A stretch of DNA of 64,000 nt from Limnanthes douglasii subsp. nivea (taxonomy: Eukaryota; Streptophyta; Magnoliopsida; Brassicales; Limnanthaceae): contig JAUPFV010000002.1 in the NCBI GenBank assembly GCA_036936605.1, forward strand, positions 160,634,813-160,698,812, in the 5' to 3' direction. The stretch's first letter is position 1. The number at the start of each line of letters is the position of its first letter. Shown one piece after another: positions 21,400-33,210 of the stretch. Under the pieces are notes generated by a model that made no database searches, was not told the origin of the DNA, and was given only the letters and a program-made list of their open reading frames with translations. Both the position numbers and the translations under genes were made by a program.

Positions 21400-24300
21400 A
21401 TACTTGGTAGTAAATCATTGGATACAATGTTTTAAATTCATTATAGCACCAAAATATAATTTTTGGCCAATTGAATGTAACCTTTATCATCGATGTTGGA
21501 GGTCATTGTTCCATCTATATGATCATGTACTTTGTACATCGTGGTGTGAAGTCGAAACAAAAATGATTCAAGATGAATATGTTGCATTTGTTTCATCGAG
21601 AGTTATGATATTATTCAACACGTATGCAACCGCATACGCTGGATGAAGTGAATTCATCTTCTTTCCATGAGTCATGTATGTCTTATTTGATGGTGATGAT
21701 GATTCTTATTTGATGGTGATGATGATTGGTTTATGGATCAATAAAATTAAAAAAAGGTTAAAAAATGATTTGATAAATTAATTAAATAATATAAAATATA
21801 ATTCGAACTATTCCCCGATAAACTATATAAAAATAAACTCAAATATAAGAACCTAGACGTATTTTGATAAGCTATATCAAAATAATTTCAACCGTAAAAA
21901 AACCTACTACTTGTTTAGACGAATATTGAAGAAAACTGCGCGTTAGAGCACTGCAAAACTAGGAGGGGGCGCATAAAGATTTCTTCTTGTAGATCACCGC
22001 TAATGAATACATTGTGAACATCCATATGATGTATTTCCCACTTCTTAATAACTACAATATTAAGAAGTACAAAATGATAGTGAGCTTGATAAGTGGAGCA
22101 AATGTTTCAGATTAATCGAGACCCTCTTGATGCTCATTTCCCATGATGACAAGTCACAATTTGAACCATTCTATTTGTCAATAAGAGTGATTTTTAGCCC
22201 GGTATACCCACTTGCACGGTAAGACTTTCTTGTTCAAAGAAATGTGAAACATATTCCACCTGTTATTTACCTTTAAAGATGTATTTTCCTCTGACATTGC
22301 TTTCCGTCATTCCGCAGACTGAACAACCTGTTTATAAGACTTAGGTACCATATTTTTATCAATAGAAACCATAAAGCCCTGATGTTATGTAGAGAATTTC
22401 TCATATGAGATATATCCGTGTAAAAGATACTTACAACTCTGAGTATCTCGTTAACCCGTGTACATGTGATAATCACGCAACCGCACATTATTGTTCTTCA
22501 CCCGTTGTCCACGTCCAAGATGTTCAACTTCACCCTCAAACTGGATCAGTGGAGCCTCCCTCATGGGGTTGGACGCGGCCGTATCAGTTAGGGCCACAGG
22601 CTGGCCATAGTCGAGGTTAGGTGAGATGGATGAATCAATTAATTATATGCCAAATATGGATGATGAAATTTTTGGGTTAGAGACTAAATTCAATGGAGGT
22701 GGAGCTTGTGTACCACCCATAGGTTTTGCTGTCGTAGTTGTCGGGACATACATATGCTCTTCAACAATATATGACAATGACTATGTAGGTTTAAGACTTG
22801 TAATGATAGTGAATTCATGAAAATGAAAATTATTTTCACAGAATATAACATCAAGAGATAATTTATTTGCCAGTGTTCGGGCAATATATGCGACATCCCT
22901 TTTGTCGAAAAAGGTATCCATAAAAAATCAAGGAGTACTTTTTGATGCAAACTTGACACCACCACGATTCTAATTATGAACATAACATCTGAAACCAAAT
23001 ACCTGAATGTGATTCATATGTGGAGCTTTATCAAATAACTATTCAAATGAAGTTTTTCCTTGTAAGAGAACCGATGGAGTGCGATTAATCAAGTAGGCAG
23101 TAGTAAGAATAAATTCGCCCTTAAATTTGATAGGCAATGAAGCTTAAACCGTAAAACATGCCCAATATTTAAAATATGCATATGCTTCTGTTTAACACGC
23201 TCATTCTGTTAGGATGTCCCACTACATGAAGTCTCAAGAATTATCCTATTATTTTAAAGAATGAACCAAGACATTTAAAATCCATCCCATTATCACTTCA
23301 AACACGTTTTATAAGGCGATTCAATCCTACGATAAAATTGAGAGAAAATAGTCGTAACATTCGACTTAGACCTTAACATATAAACCCAAATGCAACGAGA
23401 AAATCATCCACAATAAGTTAAAAAAAATAAGTAAAGCCATCTAAATTAGGTGTACATTAATATTCCAAAACATAAATATGAATAAGTTGGAAGACATCGG
23501 TAATCTTATTTAAGCTCCAAATAAAACTACTACAAATATGTTTAGCTCACAGACAAATATCACAATTATTATTCTTTAAATTACTAAATTTATCACTTCA
23601 TGCTGCATGAAAGAAATATAATACTTTAGAAGACGTATGTCTAGTTGTTTATGCCATATGTTAAACGAACTCTCTTGAGAGGAAATATGCACGCTGCACA
23701 CATCTACATGTTAAAAGTCGAAAAGTCCACCAACCTACCTACCTGCACCAATCACCTTATTCGTTGCTTGGTTATGAATAATGCATATTTTTCTCAAACA
23801 AATTGGATAATCCAGTTAGCCTCATCAATCAATTGAGATATAGAGAGCAAATCAAAATTCAAATCTTGCACAAATAAACTAGTCTCCAACATCAGAGTAT
23901 CATTTAATTGCACAGACCATGCTTTCGTAGCGACAACCTGTTTCCCATCCGACAGACAAATCCAGCAATCCCGAATATCACAAATATTATTGAAATATTG
24001 AAAATTACTTATGATATGACTTATAGCACCTATGTCATTTATCAAATTTTGGTGATATGAATACCTGATAGTTGTTCAAATGAACAATCTTTCACAAAAC
24101 GTGCAAATTTTTAAATTTATCCGACTATTCTATAGTAAGAGATGACACCACCTACCCCTCACGCTTGTCATTTTCGTGTATAATACTCAAGGAAGCAACA
24201 TGGCCAATGTGGAGATCGTAAGGAGAAATTATATGACGTTGTGGTGCAATCCACGAAGATTCCATTAGCTTGATACTATGTTTGTATGAATAAATTATGT
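21400..24300 (-). pseudogene. Ty1/Copia retrotransposon remnant (minus strand)
   Basis: Read on the minus strand, 24045-23794 gives a pre-integrase block (SHIISNFQYF.., FVQDLNFDLLSISQLID) typical of the GAG-pre-integrase region. 23150-22850 is the integrase C-terminal core: LPIKFKGEFILTTAYLINRT, PSVLLQGKTSFE, HMNHIQVFGFRCYVHN, then the FASKS..FF and ..DVIFCENNFHFHEF block. 22120-21970 is reverse transcriptase (NIVVIKKWEIHHMDVHNVF, ISGDLQEE). Stops interrupt every domain. I did not find its LTRs. A direct repeat of about 23 bp lies at its distal end (21687-21730, cttatttgatggtgatgatgatt twice). Confidence 0.75.
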
Positions 24301-24329
24301 TTTTGTATGGGTTTACTAGGAAGGAAATA

Positions 24330-24682
24330 GGGTAAAAAGCACTGTTAGTCCTCCATGTTTACCACTTGTATCAACATAGTCCATTTCGTTCACTTCTGCA
24401 TAAAACTCATCCCCTTCGTTTTAAAATTTTATAAATATAGCCCCCCCCCCCCCCACATATAAACCATTTAAGAACTGACACGTGGCACTCAAATTCTAAG
24501 TTTTGTATCACTTTTGGTCCCCAAATCCCAAGTTTTGTATGACTTTTGGTCCCCCAGAATATGCAGAGGGACTAATCGTGCAAATTTTTAAAATGAATGG
24601 GTTGAGTTTTATGTAGAAGCGAACGAAAAGGACTATGTTGATACAAATGGTAAACATAGAGGACTAACAGTGTTTTTTAGCC
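24330..24682. mobile_element. Mutator-like MITE with long terminal inverted repeats
   Basis: Begins gggtaaaaagcactgttagt and ends in the near-complement (actaacagtgttttttagcc). The inverted repeats extend over about 100 bp at each side (gtttaccacttgtatcaaca versus its complement). Flanked by 9-bp near-identical duplications: aaggaaata at 24321-24329 and aaagaaata at 24683-24691. The 9-bp duplication and long inverted repeats fit the Mutator superfamily. Internal poly-C run of 14 at 24441-24454. No coding capacity. Confidence 0.85.
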
Positions 24683-24771
24683 AAAGAAATAATATATTTT
24701 CCATATATATATATATATAGAGAAAATTAGGATACCTTAATATTACCGCATAGATACGCCATAAGAAAAAA

Positions 24772-25798
24772 GGGGAATTACCCCTAAGGTACCTACTCAA
24801 CTATTTTATTATCATCTAGTACCCAAGGTTTGATCAATTGTCACTTAATACCCAACTTAACTACCTAATTATCACATAGTACCTAACTTTATTTTAATAC
24901 CCTAACTACCCTCACCATTCATGAACAACCACGTAACCAAAAATTTTCTTTCCTACTTTTTCTTTTTATTTTATTTTTATAAGATCCGTATCTTTCGAAC
25001 CGGAGCTCAAAAAAAATAAATGAAAGTACCATCATTTTTGTTTTTTAAAAATGAAAAAAACTAGATCCATTGATCATATTTTTTGATTTTTAAAAAAAAT
25101 AAAATTTCACCAGTAACAATTCGCATCATATCATGAGAATTGTTCAGGAAATCCTGAAAGTTGCAAACAATTCGCATCATATCATGAGAATTGTTCAGGA
25201 AATCCTGAAAGTTGCAAACAATTCGCATCATATCACGAGAATTGTTCAGGAACCTCAGAGTTGCAAACAATTCACGTCATATCATGAGAATTGTTCAGGA
25301 AACCCAAAGTTGCAAACAATTCGCATCATATCATGAGAATTGTTCAGAAATCCTGAGAGTTGCAAACAATTCGCATAATATCATGAGAATTGTTCAAGAA
25401 ACACAGAGTTGCAAACAATTCGCATCTTATCATGAGAATTGTTCAGGAAATCCTGAGAGTTGCAAACAATTCGCATCCTATCATGCGAATCGTTCAGAAA
25501 TCCTGAGAGTTGCAAGCATTTCGCATCTTATCATGAGAATCGTTCAGAAATCCTGAGAGTTGCAAGCAATTCGCATCTTATCATGAGAATCGTTCAGAAA
25601 TCCTGAGATTTGCAAGCAATTCGCATCCTATCATGAGAATTGTACCAACGCGTTTTTTTTGTTTTTTTACCAGCGCGTATATTTGGTCGGGGGTATTTTT
25701 GTCCAAATTTCGATTCGAGGTACCAAGTGACACTATCCAAAAAGCGGGTACCAGTGGATAATTACATAGTTGAGAAGGTATTTACTGGTACTTTTCTC
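24772..25798. mobile_element. Non-autonomous MULE carrying a 50-bp repeat array
   Basis: Flanked by a perfect 9-bp duplication aagaaaaaa (24763-24771 and 25799-25807). The left end ggggaattacccc..ggtacctactcaacta and the complement of the right end gagaaaagtaccag..taccttctcaacta form imperfect inverted repeats of roughly 50 bp. The phrase atcatctagtaccc is also present just inside the left end of the large MULE at 26241, so the two belong to related families. There is no transposase; the interior is the tandem array at 25115-25640. Its open frames (25061-25556, both strands) are repeat translations, not genes. Confidence 0.85.
25115..25640. repeat. Tandem array, 11 units of about 50 bp, each with two palindromes
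   Basis: Unit starts (aacaattc or variant agcaattc) fall at 25115, 25166, 25217, 25266, 25315, 25365, 25414, 25465, 25515, 25565 and 25615, so the period is 49-51 bp. Each unit holds aacaattc, a 14-base spacer and gaattgtt (an 8-bp inverted repeat), and several hold the palindrome caggaaatcctg. The left units are the most regular; the right ones carry gaatcg and gcaagc variants, suggesting growth from one side. Confidence 0.95.
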
Positions 25799-25807
25799 AA
25801 GAAAAAA

Positions 25808-26240
25808 AAGGACTATGATACAATAATATAAAAAAAATATTTAAAAAATTATTCAATTGATCTATGGGATTGTGAAGTTTTGTTTACGATGAAAAACCAT
25901 ATATATATATTAGTTTTAGTCTCAAATAACAATTACACATAATCCTATAATATTTTTTCATAATACTATAATAATGAAATATAATCCTATAATATATTAA
26001 GCATTTTATAATAATAATATGGAATTATATTCTAGATTAAAATAATAATATGCAATTATATTCTAGTTCCTAACCTATTATACTCGGTATCTTTAATCGC
26101 ATATTATTCTATTATGCGATGGTATTTTGGTAGATTTTATGCTGCAAATGATTTTTCGTTTTTTCAAATGGTTATTAGTATTTTTAATTTATCCAGTTGG
26201 TGTTGATAACGATTTTTTATTAATAATACAATTTATTTTT
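25808..26240. other. AT-rich spacer between two MULEs
   Basis: Contains attcta and ataatcctataatat repeats and a short (ta)n run at about 25895. No gene. Its last nine bases (26232-26240, tttattttt) are the left target duplication of the large MULE. Confidence 0.6.
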
Positions 26241-27269
26241 GGGAAATGTCACACTAAATACCTTCTCACCAAACTTATTGTCATCTAGTACCCCAACTAT
26301 TTTATATGCCTACTAAATATCCATCTCAACAAAGTAATTCCGTTCTAATACCCAGCTTATATTTTCCTTCCTCAAATACCCTCAAATGTGTTAGATTATT
26401 TTCGAACCACAATTCAAATTTTGAATTTTCAATAGTACGACCTACTGTGCTATTTTGAAAAGTAGAAATGAACCTATACTTGTATCTGAAGAAACCATTT
26501 CCAATCAATCTCTCTTCTTTAAACTCATTTCCTTCTTCATATCAGAGATAAAGGTAAGTGTTTATCAGTTTTGTTATGCAATTTACCTGTTCTTGAAGCT
26601 TTTTTTCATGGTTTTTCTTATTTCCTTGTTGTTTTGATTTTCGAAAATTTTAAGTTTACAGTCTTATTTTTGTTCTGGATGTTGTTAAAAACAGTAGCTT
26701 CGATAGTTGGTGTTTGTAGATTTCAAAGATATCAAGTTTACAGCTTCTTTAATGGTGTTTTAACTCTACCTTGGTTTTTGTACCTCTGTTGTTGAAGACG
26801 ACACTGTTACGTTCTGCATGAGGTAACTGTCGCGCGAATTAGGTATTTTCGATAGTGTACGCGATTCATTGTTTTCATAACATTATATCTCGCGCATTAG
26901 TTTGTCTTGCTGAACAGAGTGTACGTGTAACGCGATTGAAGTCTGCAGTTGGTCAAGCTAACACGAGCCCTGTTGTAGTATAATCTTTATCACGTAAGTT
27001 ATAACATCTTCTTGCGCGATTGATATCTCTAATTATTCTTGCGCGAGTTATAGTTAAGGCAAGTTGACTATATCGCGTACGTTAATAACGGCTTATAACA
27101 TTCCTTGGCAGCCAACGCAAATCCCATCTCCTTGTCTAGCGCGATACATTATACACTCGTAACGCGAGTTACCGTATATACAAACACCCCGACACCCAGC
27201 TTTTCTTACGCGATTCAGGGCAACCCCTTCGACCGGGGTGTATTAGGCTTTTCATTTGCAGCCTCCTAG

Positions 27270-29916
27270 ATGTCTAAGCAAAGAGTTTGTATTTTTAAAT
27301 ATTTGAAGCAGACCTCAATCGTTCCTTTTAGCTCGTTTGAAAACTTTGAAGAAGTCGAGAAATATATTGAAGGTAGATGGGATGATATTGTTAAGGGTTG
27401 CTACACTATTTCCTACTCCTGTTGCGGTGAAAATTATTGTTTGTTTACTAACGAGACTGATTTCATTGGTTTGACTATTTATCTCGATGTCGAGCGTTTG
27501 AAAAGCGTTAGCTTCTTCATAGAACAACCAATAGTTGAAACAGATGCGCATGACCTTGGTAAACAGCCTACTGCAAGCTTTGTAGAACACTGTGTTGATC
27601 ATTTACTAAGCGGGGAGAGTAGTAATGGTTTAATCGGTTCCCAACATAAAAAAAGACATCTTGCGACTACTGGTTGGGTGGATGCTATCACAGGGGTTGG
27701 TCAGACATTCGCTGATGGTGCCTCCCGTTTAAGGTTATCGTTATGCCGCTATGCTTTAGAGCTAGGTTTTGCTTTCAAGTATATGCATAATACATCCACT
27801 AAGATCACTGCTTACTGTGTCAACAAAAAGTCAGGTTTTAAATGGAGACTTTATGCATCAATAGATTCTAGCACTGGTTTTATGATGATCAAGCGCTTTG
27901 CCAACACCCATTCATGTAGCCCGGTTTTTTCCAAGAAAAAAGTAGGCATTTGACGTCGGATTTAATTGCGGATGAAATACACGAATCAATTATGACAAGT
28001 CATTCTTTAACAGCAAAAACTATTCAGTCTTCTGTCAAACAAGACTATGGTTTAGATATTCATACCGGTTATCGTGGAATGCGTTAGAGAAGGCTAGGAG
28101 GGAAGTTTTCGGAGACAGTAATACTTCGTTCGGGTTGCTGAATTCATACTTTAGAAGATTAAAAAGTAGGGATATTACTACCGATTGTCATTTGGAGGTT
28201 GGTTTAGGAAATGTCTTCAGGATGTGTTTTGTGTCTTTCGGATCATGCATTCAAGGCTTTCACTCATGTCGACCATTGCTGTACGTGGACGGAACCCATT
28301 TAAATAGCAAGCATGGTGGTGTCTTGCTGTCTGCAGTGGCCAAGGACGGCAATAACGGTGTGTTTTTTACTTTCTTCTATATGTACATCTATAATATTCA
28401 GATACAGCATGTATCGCGCGTCATTATATTTTAACAACCCATGCGTCGATGTATTGTTTAGGCACATAGTTAGTTAGCCCGGGGCTTGTATCGCGCGTGA
28501 TACCATGGCATGTTAGCGAGGTTTAACTTAACTGCCCCCAGATTTAGTGTACATCTATACTATTGCTATTATAATCAACATCACGCGAAATACGCTATCC
28601 CTATACATTTTTGATATAGCCTGTACCGCGCGTAATACATTTTGGAGAATATACTGACGCCCGAGAGTTAACGTTACACTAGATAGTACTCACTTGTTGC
28701 GCGACTTAGGTATTTCCTATAACGCAATACGCAATTGCTATTATACTCGGACCATCGCACGACCTAATATCAACACACCACGCGTAACTTGTTGATACAT
28801 CAAATGAAACGCGCATGAACCTCTATATACATCGATGCATAATTCACTTACCAAACCTATTTTCATATTGCAGGCATTTTTTCAGTTGCTTTTGGTATTT
28901 TTGGTGGAAAAGATTCGGATAACTGGATGTGGTTCATTGAATGTCTTAAACCCCATTTGTTGAACCGTCAAATCACTTTTATTTCTGACAGACATTCTGG
29001 TATTATCAATGATGTTTCCGTTGTTTTTCCAAGCTGCTTTCATGCTTATTGTATATATAATTTGGTTAATAATTTGAAATCAGCTCTTGAAAACACCAAC
29101 TGCGAGTATAAGAAGAAAATGTTGAAGCAATTCAAAGGTTGTGCTTACGCTCCAACTGTTGAACTTTTTAACGAGAGACTTTCCAAGTTTTTAAGTAGAG
29201 CTAGTACGAATGTAAAGGCGTTCATCGATAATCTTCCTCCCGATAAGTACGCTCAACCATTCGTCATTGGCAAACGTTATGGAGCGATGGCATCATCTGC
29301 TGCAGAATCCTTTAACAATCAGATTAAAACGTTTTGCAATTTACCAATTGTTGAAATGATAGACAAGATTAGAGTTATGCTAATGACTCAGATCTCCAGA
29401 CGTTATTCAGAAGGGTTAACCTGGAACAGTTATTTATGCCCCGAATATGAGAAACAGTTAAAGGAGAATGTTCAAACTAGCCGAACCTGGGTGGTATCTA
29501 AGTCTTCTGCAGGTTCATTCGAAGTTTATTCTAACCCAGTTATGGTTGTCAATATACTTGAATTTAAGTGTTCCTGTGGTTCATGGCAGCAAGAGTGTTT
29601 TCCATGCGCTCACTCATTGGCTGCAATATCATCAGTGAACGAAGATCCTATGACTTTGGTTGAACCATTCTATAGGGTAAGTAATTATAGATCCACCTAT
29701 TCGTTTAGCATACCTGCCATAACCGATTTTGGTGAAAGTTCGTCATCTAATGAATCTGAAGGACCTGTTGTTCTACCTCCGAACGTAAAAAGGAGAGCTG
29801 GAAGGCCAAGGAAGAAGAGGATTCCATCTAAAGGAGAAGTATCATCTACCCACTTGCGCTGCGGCCGTTGCTTTAAATTTGGGCACAACCGAAGAACATG
29901 TGATATGACAGTATGA
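27270..29916 (+). pseudogene. MURA-type Mutator transposase, two frameshifts
   Basis: DDE transposase that would cut and move the element in the nucleus. A leader intron is likely (gtaagt at 26554 to ag at 27261), with ATG nine bases later. Exon 1 has an N-terminal FKYLKQTSIVPFSSFENF block, then the MuDR zinc-binding region (ending NTHSC). A break in an A6 run at about 27945 and another at about 28085 shift the frame; afterwards WNALEKARREVF, the first catalytic Asp in YVDGTHL (28288-28290), an intron (28361-28874, gtgtgt..gcag), the second Asp in SDRHSGI (28987-28989), and a likely Glu in AAESFN (about 29306). The C-terminus has a SWIM zinc finger (CSCGSWQQECFPCAH), an AT-hook-like GRPRKKR and a CCHC knuckle (CGRCFKFGHNRRTC). 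The usual CxxH between D2 and E reads CIYN. Probably inactive unless the shifts are sequencing errors. Confidence 0.85.
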
Positions 29917-29969
29917 TTCAGTTGTTTCAGCCAGCATTCCCGGTAGTCTTATATGATACGCAATTCTCT

Positions 29970-31210
29970 GGATATTAAACTCTAAACTGTTTGTTTGTTT
30001 TACAAGTATCACACGCGAATCATGTTAGATACCTTAAGCGATCCCAAGCAGACTAAGATTCTAGTTTTTCCTTGTTTGTGATACATTCGCCCCGCGCGAA
30101 TCATGGATGATAGTTAACGCGATTCACTACCCACTAAACTTTAATGTGTATGCTTGTTTGTTTTACATTCCCCTCGCGCTAGTCTTGTATGATATCTTGA
30201 GCGATTCATTGCAGACTAAACTATGATGAGTTTACTCTTTTGTTTTACAATCGACACGCGCGAATGGTGTTCCATCTCTTAAGCGATTCACTTCGTTGCA
30301 AACTTCAATGTGTTTCCTTTATGTTTTAGCACTCACGTCGCGCGGAGCATGCTTGATATCCTTAGTCTCATCACTGCACACTAAAATTTAATGTGTATGC
30401 TTGTTTGTTTCACATTCTCCACACGCGAATCATGTATGGTATCTTACGCGATTCCATATAGCGAAAACTTCTACGTATTTACTTGTTTGTTTCCCATTAG
30501 CCCCACGCGATTCATGTCATATATCCTAAGCGACTCATTGAAGACTAAACTTTGATGAGTTTACTCGTTTGTTTTACCTTCGACACGCGCGAGTCCAATG
30601 TGTTTGGTTATTTTTTCACACTCACCGTACGCGAAACGTGCTTGCTATGTTTAGCAATTTACTGCACACTAAACTTTAGTTTGTATACACTTTGGTTCAC
30701 ATGCGTCCCGCGCGAATCATGTGTGGTATATTACGCGAGTCAATGTAACGTAAACTTTGACGTCTTTACTCTTTTGTTTCACATTGGCCACGCACGACTC
30801 ATGCATGCTATACTAAGCGATTATCTGCCCATTAAACTTTGATGAGTTTACTCGTTTGTTTTACTCATGGATGATATCTTAAGCGAGTCACTGCGGCGAA
30901 AACTCCAATGTGTTTGGTTATTTATTTACACTCACCGTGCGCGACACGTGCTTCCTATGTTAAGCGATTCACCGCACACTAAACTTTAGTGTGTATACAC
31001 TTTGTTTCACATTGGCCACGCGCGACTCATGGATGATATACTAAGCGATTCACTGCCCAGTAAACTTTGATGAGTTTACTCATTTGTTTTACCTTCGACA
31101 CGCGCGAGTCCTGCGCGCAACGTGATTGATATCTTAAGCGATTCACTACACCCTAAACTTTAAGTGAGTACACTGTGTTTTTCCTACTCCTGGCGTGAAT
31201 CATGTCTACT
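29970..31210. repeat. CGCG-bearing tandem array, about 81-bp unit, about 15 units
   Basis: Directly 3' of the transposase gene. Each unit has ..cactaaacttt.atg.gttta.tcgtttgtttta.., then a CGCG motif (such as cacgcgcgaatcatg), then at about half-unit distance a aagcgattcactgc motif. The aaactt anchor recurs near 30133, 30213, 30296, 30378, 30460, 30540, 30665, 30746, 30829, 30895, 30975, 31055 and 31148. Variants recur in order (gatgagtttac, aatgtgtttgg, agtgtgtataca), giving a higher-order repeat of roughly 300 bp. The open frame 30552-30842 is a translation of the repeat. Confidence 0.85.
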
Positions 31211-31463
31211 ATCGTACGCGTTACAAGTATTTAAAACTCCATAAAAGTATAGAAACAAAGACTGAGTTCCAATTATAGTTTAAAACTTCCAAAAGTAGTA
31301 CAGGAAACAAGTAGTGCAGAAAGAAAAGCTTAACTAAACTCGATCACAGAGGGCCTACAAGTGCTCGGATACTAAACCCTAACCAAAACACAGGAGAAAG
31401 AAAAAGGGTTTACAAATTACAGCAACAAAAAACAACAACAGTTTAAAACAACAGAACCATAAT

Positions 31464-31922
31464 CTAATAATCCGAAGAGTTACCCTCCTCGGAAGTGTCC
31501 TCCCCATCGTCATCCTCTTCGTCCTCGTCCTCGTCCTTGTCCCTGTCCGTCCCTTCATCTTCATTCTCTTCATCCTCTTCCTCGTCCTCCTCCTCTTCGG
31601 TTTCGTACCCCCAGTAATCATCATCCGAGGAGTCCTTTGAAGACTTCCGGGGAGTTATCTTCCTCCTTCTCCAGTTCTTCTTCAGGTTCTTGACTATCCT
31701 TCGTCTTTTCGGATACGAGTCGGTGTCTGAATCTTCTTCCGGCAATGAGAGGGAGTACTCAGACTCAGCCGGCGAAAGAGACGGACTAAAAGGAGTCCAC
31801 TCCTCGTCGGAGGAGTACTCCGTAGTCGTCTCCCGCTTGTAGTTCAACTCAGACCGCCTAGAACTCTTATCGGAATAAGAACCTTCCGACCCTTCATTAC
31901 CGTAGGAGTCACCACTGCTCAT
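31464..31922 (-). CDS. Acidic low-complexity protein encoded by the MULE
   Basis: 152 codons, minus strand, starting MSSGDSYG. I recognise no family. The first 90 residues are Ser/Glu/Tyr-rich; residues 77-97 are very basic (PKRRRIVKNLKKNWRRRK, a likely nuclear localisation signal), and the last 50 or so are almost pure Glu/Asp. Such acidic tails occur in nuclear histone- and DNA-associated proteins, but that is only an analogy. Codon pattern is GC-rich at synonymous sites relative to its surroundings and the frame is unbroken, which supports a real gene. It sits between the tandem array and the Myb-like gene, same strand as the Ulp1 gene. Upstream exons cannot be excluded. Confidence 0.6.
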   Translation of the reverse strand: MSSGDSYGNEGSEGSYSDKSSRRSELNYKRETTTEYSSDEEWTPFSPSLSPAESEYSLSLPEEDSDTDSYPKRRRIVKNLKKNWRRRKITPRKSSKDSSDDDYWGYETEEEEDEEEDEENEDEGTDRDKDEDEDEEDDDGEDTSEEGNSSDY

Positions 31923-31979
31923 CGTCGTCTTCTGGTTTGCTACGGAAGAGAAAGAGTTTTAAGAATTTGAAAAGTCTAA

Positions 31980-33205
31980 TTGATAACCATGCAAGCAAAC
32001 GCGATACGCCTATTTAAATAATTTATAGAACAACACGTACCCTAGGTAACATTTAATGTACATGCAATGAGTGCTTTATCTACCCTAGTCACATCCTTCA
32101 TTAATAAACCCAATACAATTAGTGAAAAGACATCCTATTGTCTTTTCACTAGCTATTAAGTACGACGCGATTTAAATTTAAATTTGAATCACGACAACCA
32201 AAGCCAACTCTCCATTGTCATTGATTAATTCTGATTATTAATTTTTTAAATTCCAGATTTTTTAATTTTACCATTAACGAAATATTATTATGTGTACTGA
32301 CCCGTTACCAGTCGCGTATCATGTTGTTAATAGAGAACTTATATCGCGTCAGCTAGCATAATTTTTTGAATTGCCATGTACCCGGTATGTGGGAATCGCG
32401 TACTTGGCACGCGTGGTGCTAGATACCGTTTCGATCTCTATTAATTCGCGTACGTGTTAATAATGTCTCGCGTACGTGACAAACGATTTTAGAGAATTCG
32501 TCTACGTTATTCATAATTCGCGCACGTGTCAATAGTGTCTCGCGTGCGTGTCAAGCAACTTGATAGGACCTGTTACGATCTTCAATACAATTCGGACACC
32601 ATGCTATACGTTTAATTCCTCCGACGCGAGGTACTAACGCATTTTTAGTTTTTGGGTTTCTATTAGGAGTTGGTATCTGGGATGCGAGTCTCGCGCACGT
32701 GCCAAGCGACATTTCATAGTCTGTTTTGATATACCTAAGTCGCGTGAGTTTAAAAAACGGCTCGCGTACGCGTCACGCTATACGTTCGCTTACTCAGACG
32801 CGAGTTACTAACGTATCGGTTACTCCAGTATACCTTTATACCACCTTACATCTTCTAAGGCCTACTTTTTCAAGTAGGTCTAGCTGTGACCAGACGGTAG
32901 CTGTGATTATCTTCTCACACTAGAATAGTATGTCTTACGAAAATATATGTCAATGTCTTCTGAAGCTAGATGTAAAGTTGTAGTAAAACAATTGCGCGAG
33001 GTATTCGTTTCTTTTGACGCTAGGTAGTTGATTTTAACAATGTTAAACAATTGCGCGAGATGGGTAGATAGGACCCGATACGTTCTATATTTAATACATC
33101 CAAATATTCATAACATTACCAAATAAAGTCGAAGTTTTTCACTACCCACAAAAGTCGTACATTGAAAACATTACAGAATACATTCCTTCAAATCTGATTT
33201 AAAGA
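31980..33205. other. CGCG-rich non-coding DNA between the two small MULE genes
   Basis: Upstream of the acidic gene. Dense in cgcg and cgcgtac motifs, especially 32310-32800 (ttcgcgtacgtgt, tctcgcgtacgtg, gacgcgag and variants). Holds a 13-bp perfect stem at 32120-32151. No coding frame that I can support. Similar CGCG-rich stretches occupy 26820-27220 (leader intron), 28390-28870 (transposase intron), 33780-34120, 35880-36190 and 38040-38340. Confidence 0.7.
32120..32151. other. 13-bp perfect inverted repeat (hairpin)
   Basis: tagtgaaaagaca, six-base loop tcctat, tgtcttttcacta. It lies in the non-coding DNA upstream of the acidic gene. Could be a cruciform or a remnant of a small inserted element; function unknown. 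Confidence 0.6.
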
Positions 33206-33210
33206 GTACA

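Noticed and set aside
22690..22998. 102-codon minus frame as a separate gene
   Set aside because: Another minus frame here gives Copia integrase; this one is an out-of-frame shadow.
25061..25556. Open frames over the 50-bp array on both strands (69-114 codons)
   Set aside because: They are translations of the tandem repeat (NNSHDMMRIV.. and similar) inside a non-autonomous element.
25115..25640. CRISPR-like regular repeats
   Set aside because: Units are directly abutting with no unique spacers, in a plant transposon; a tandem array, not CRISPR.
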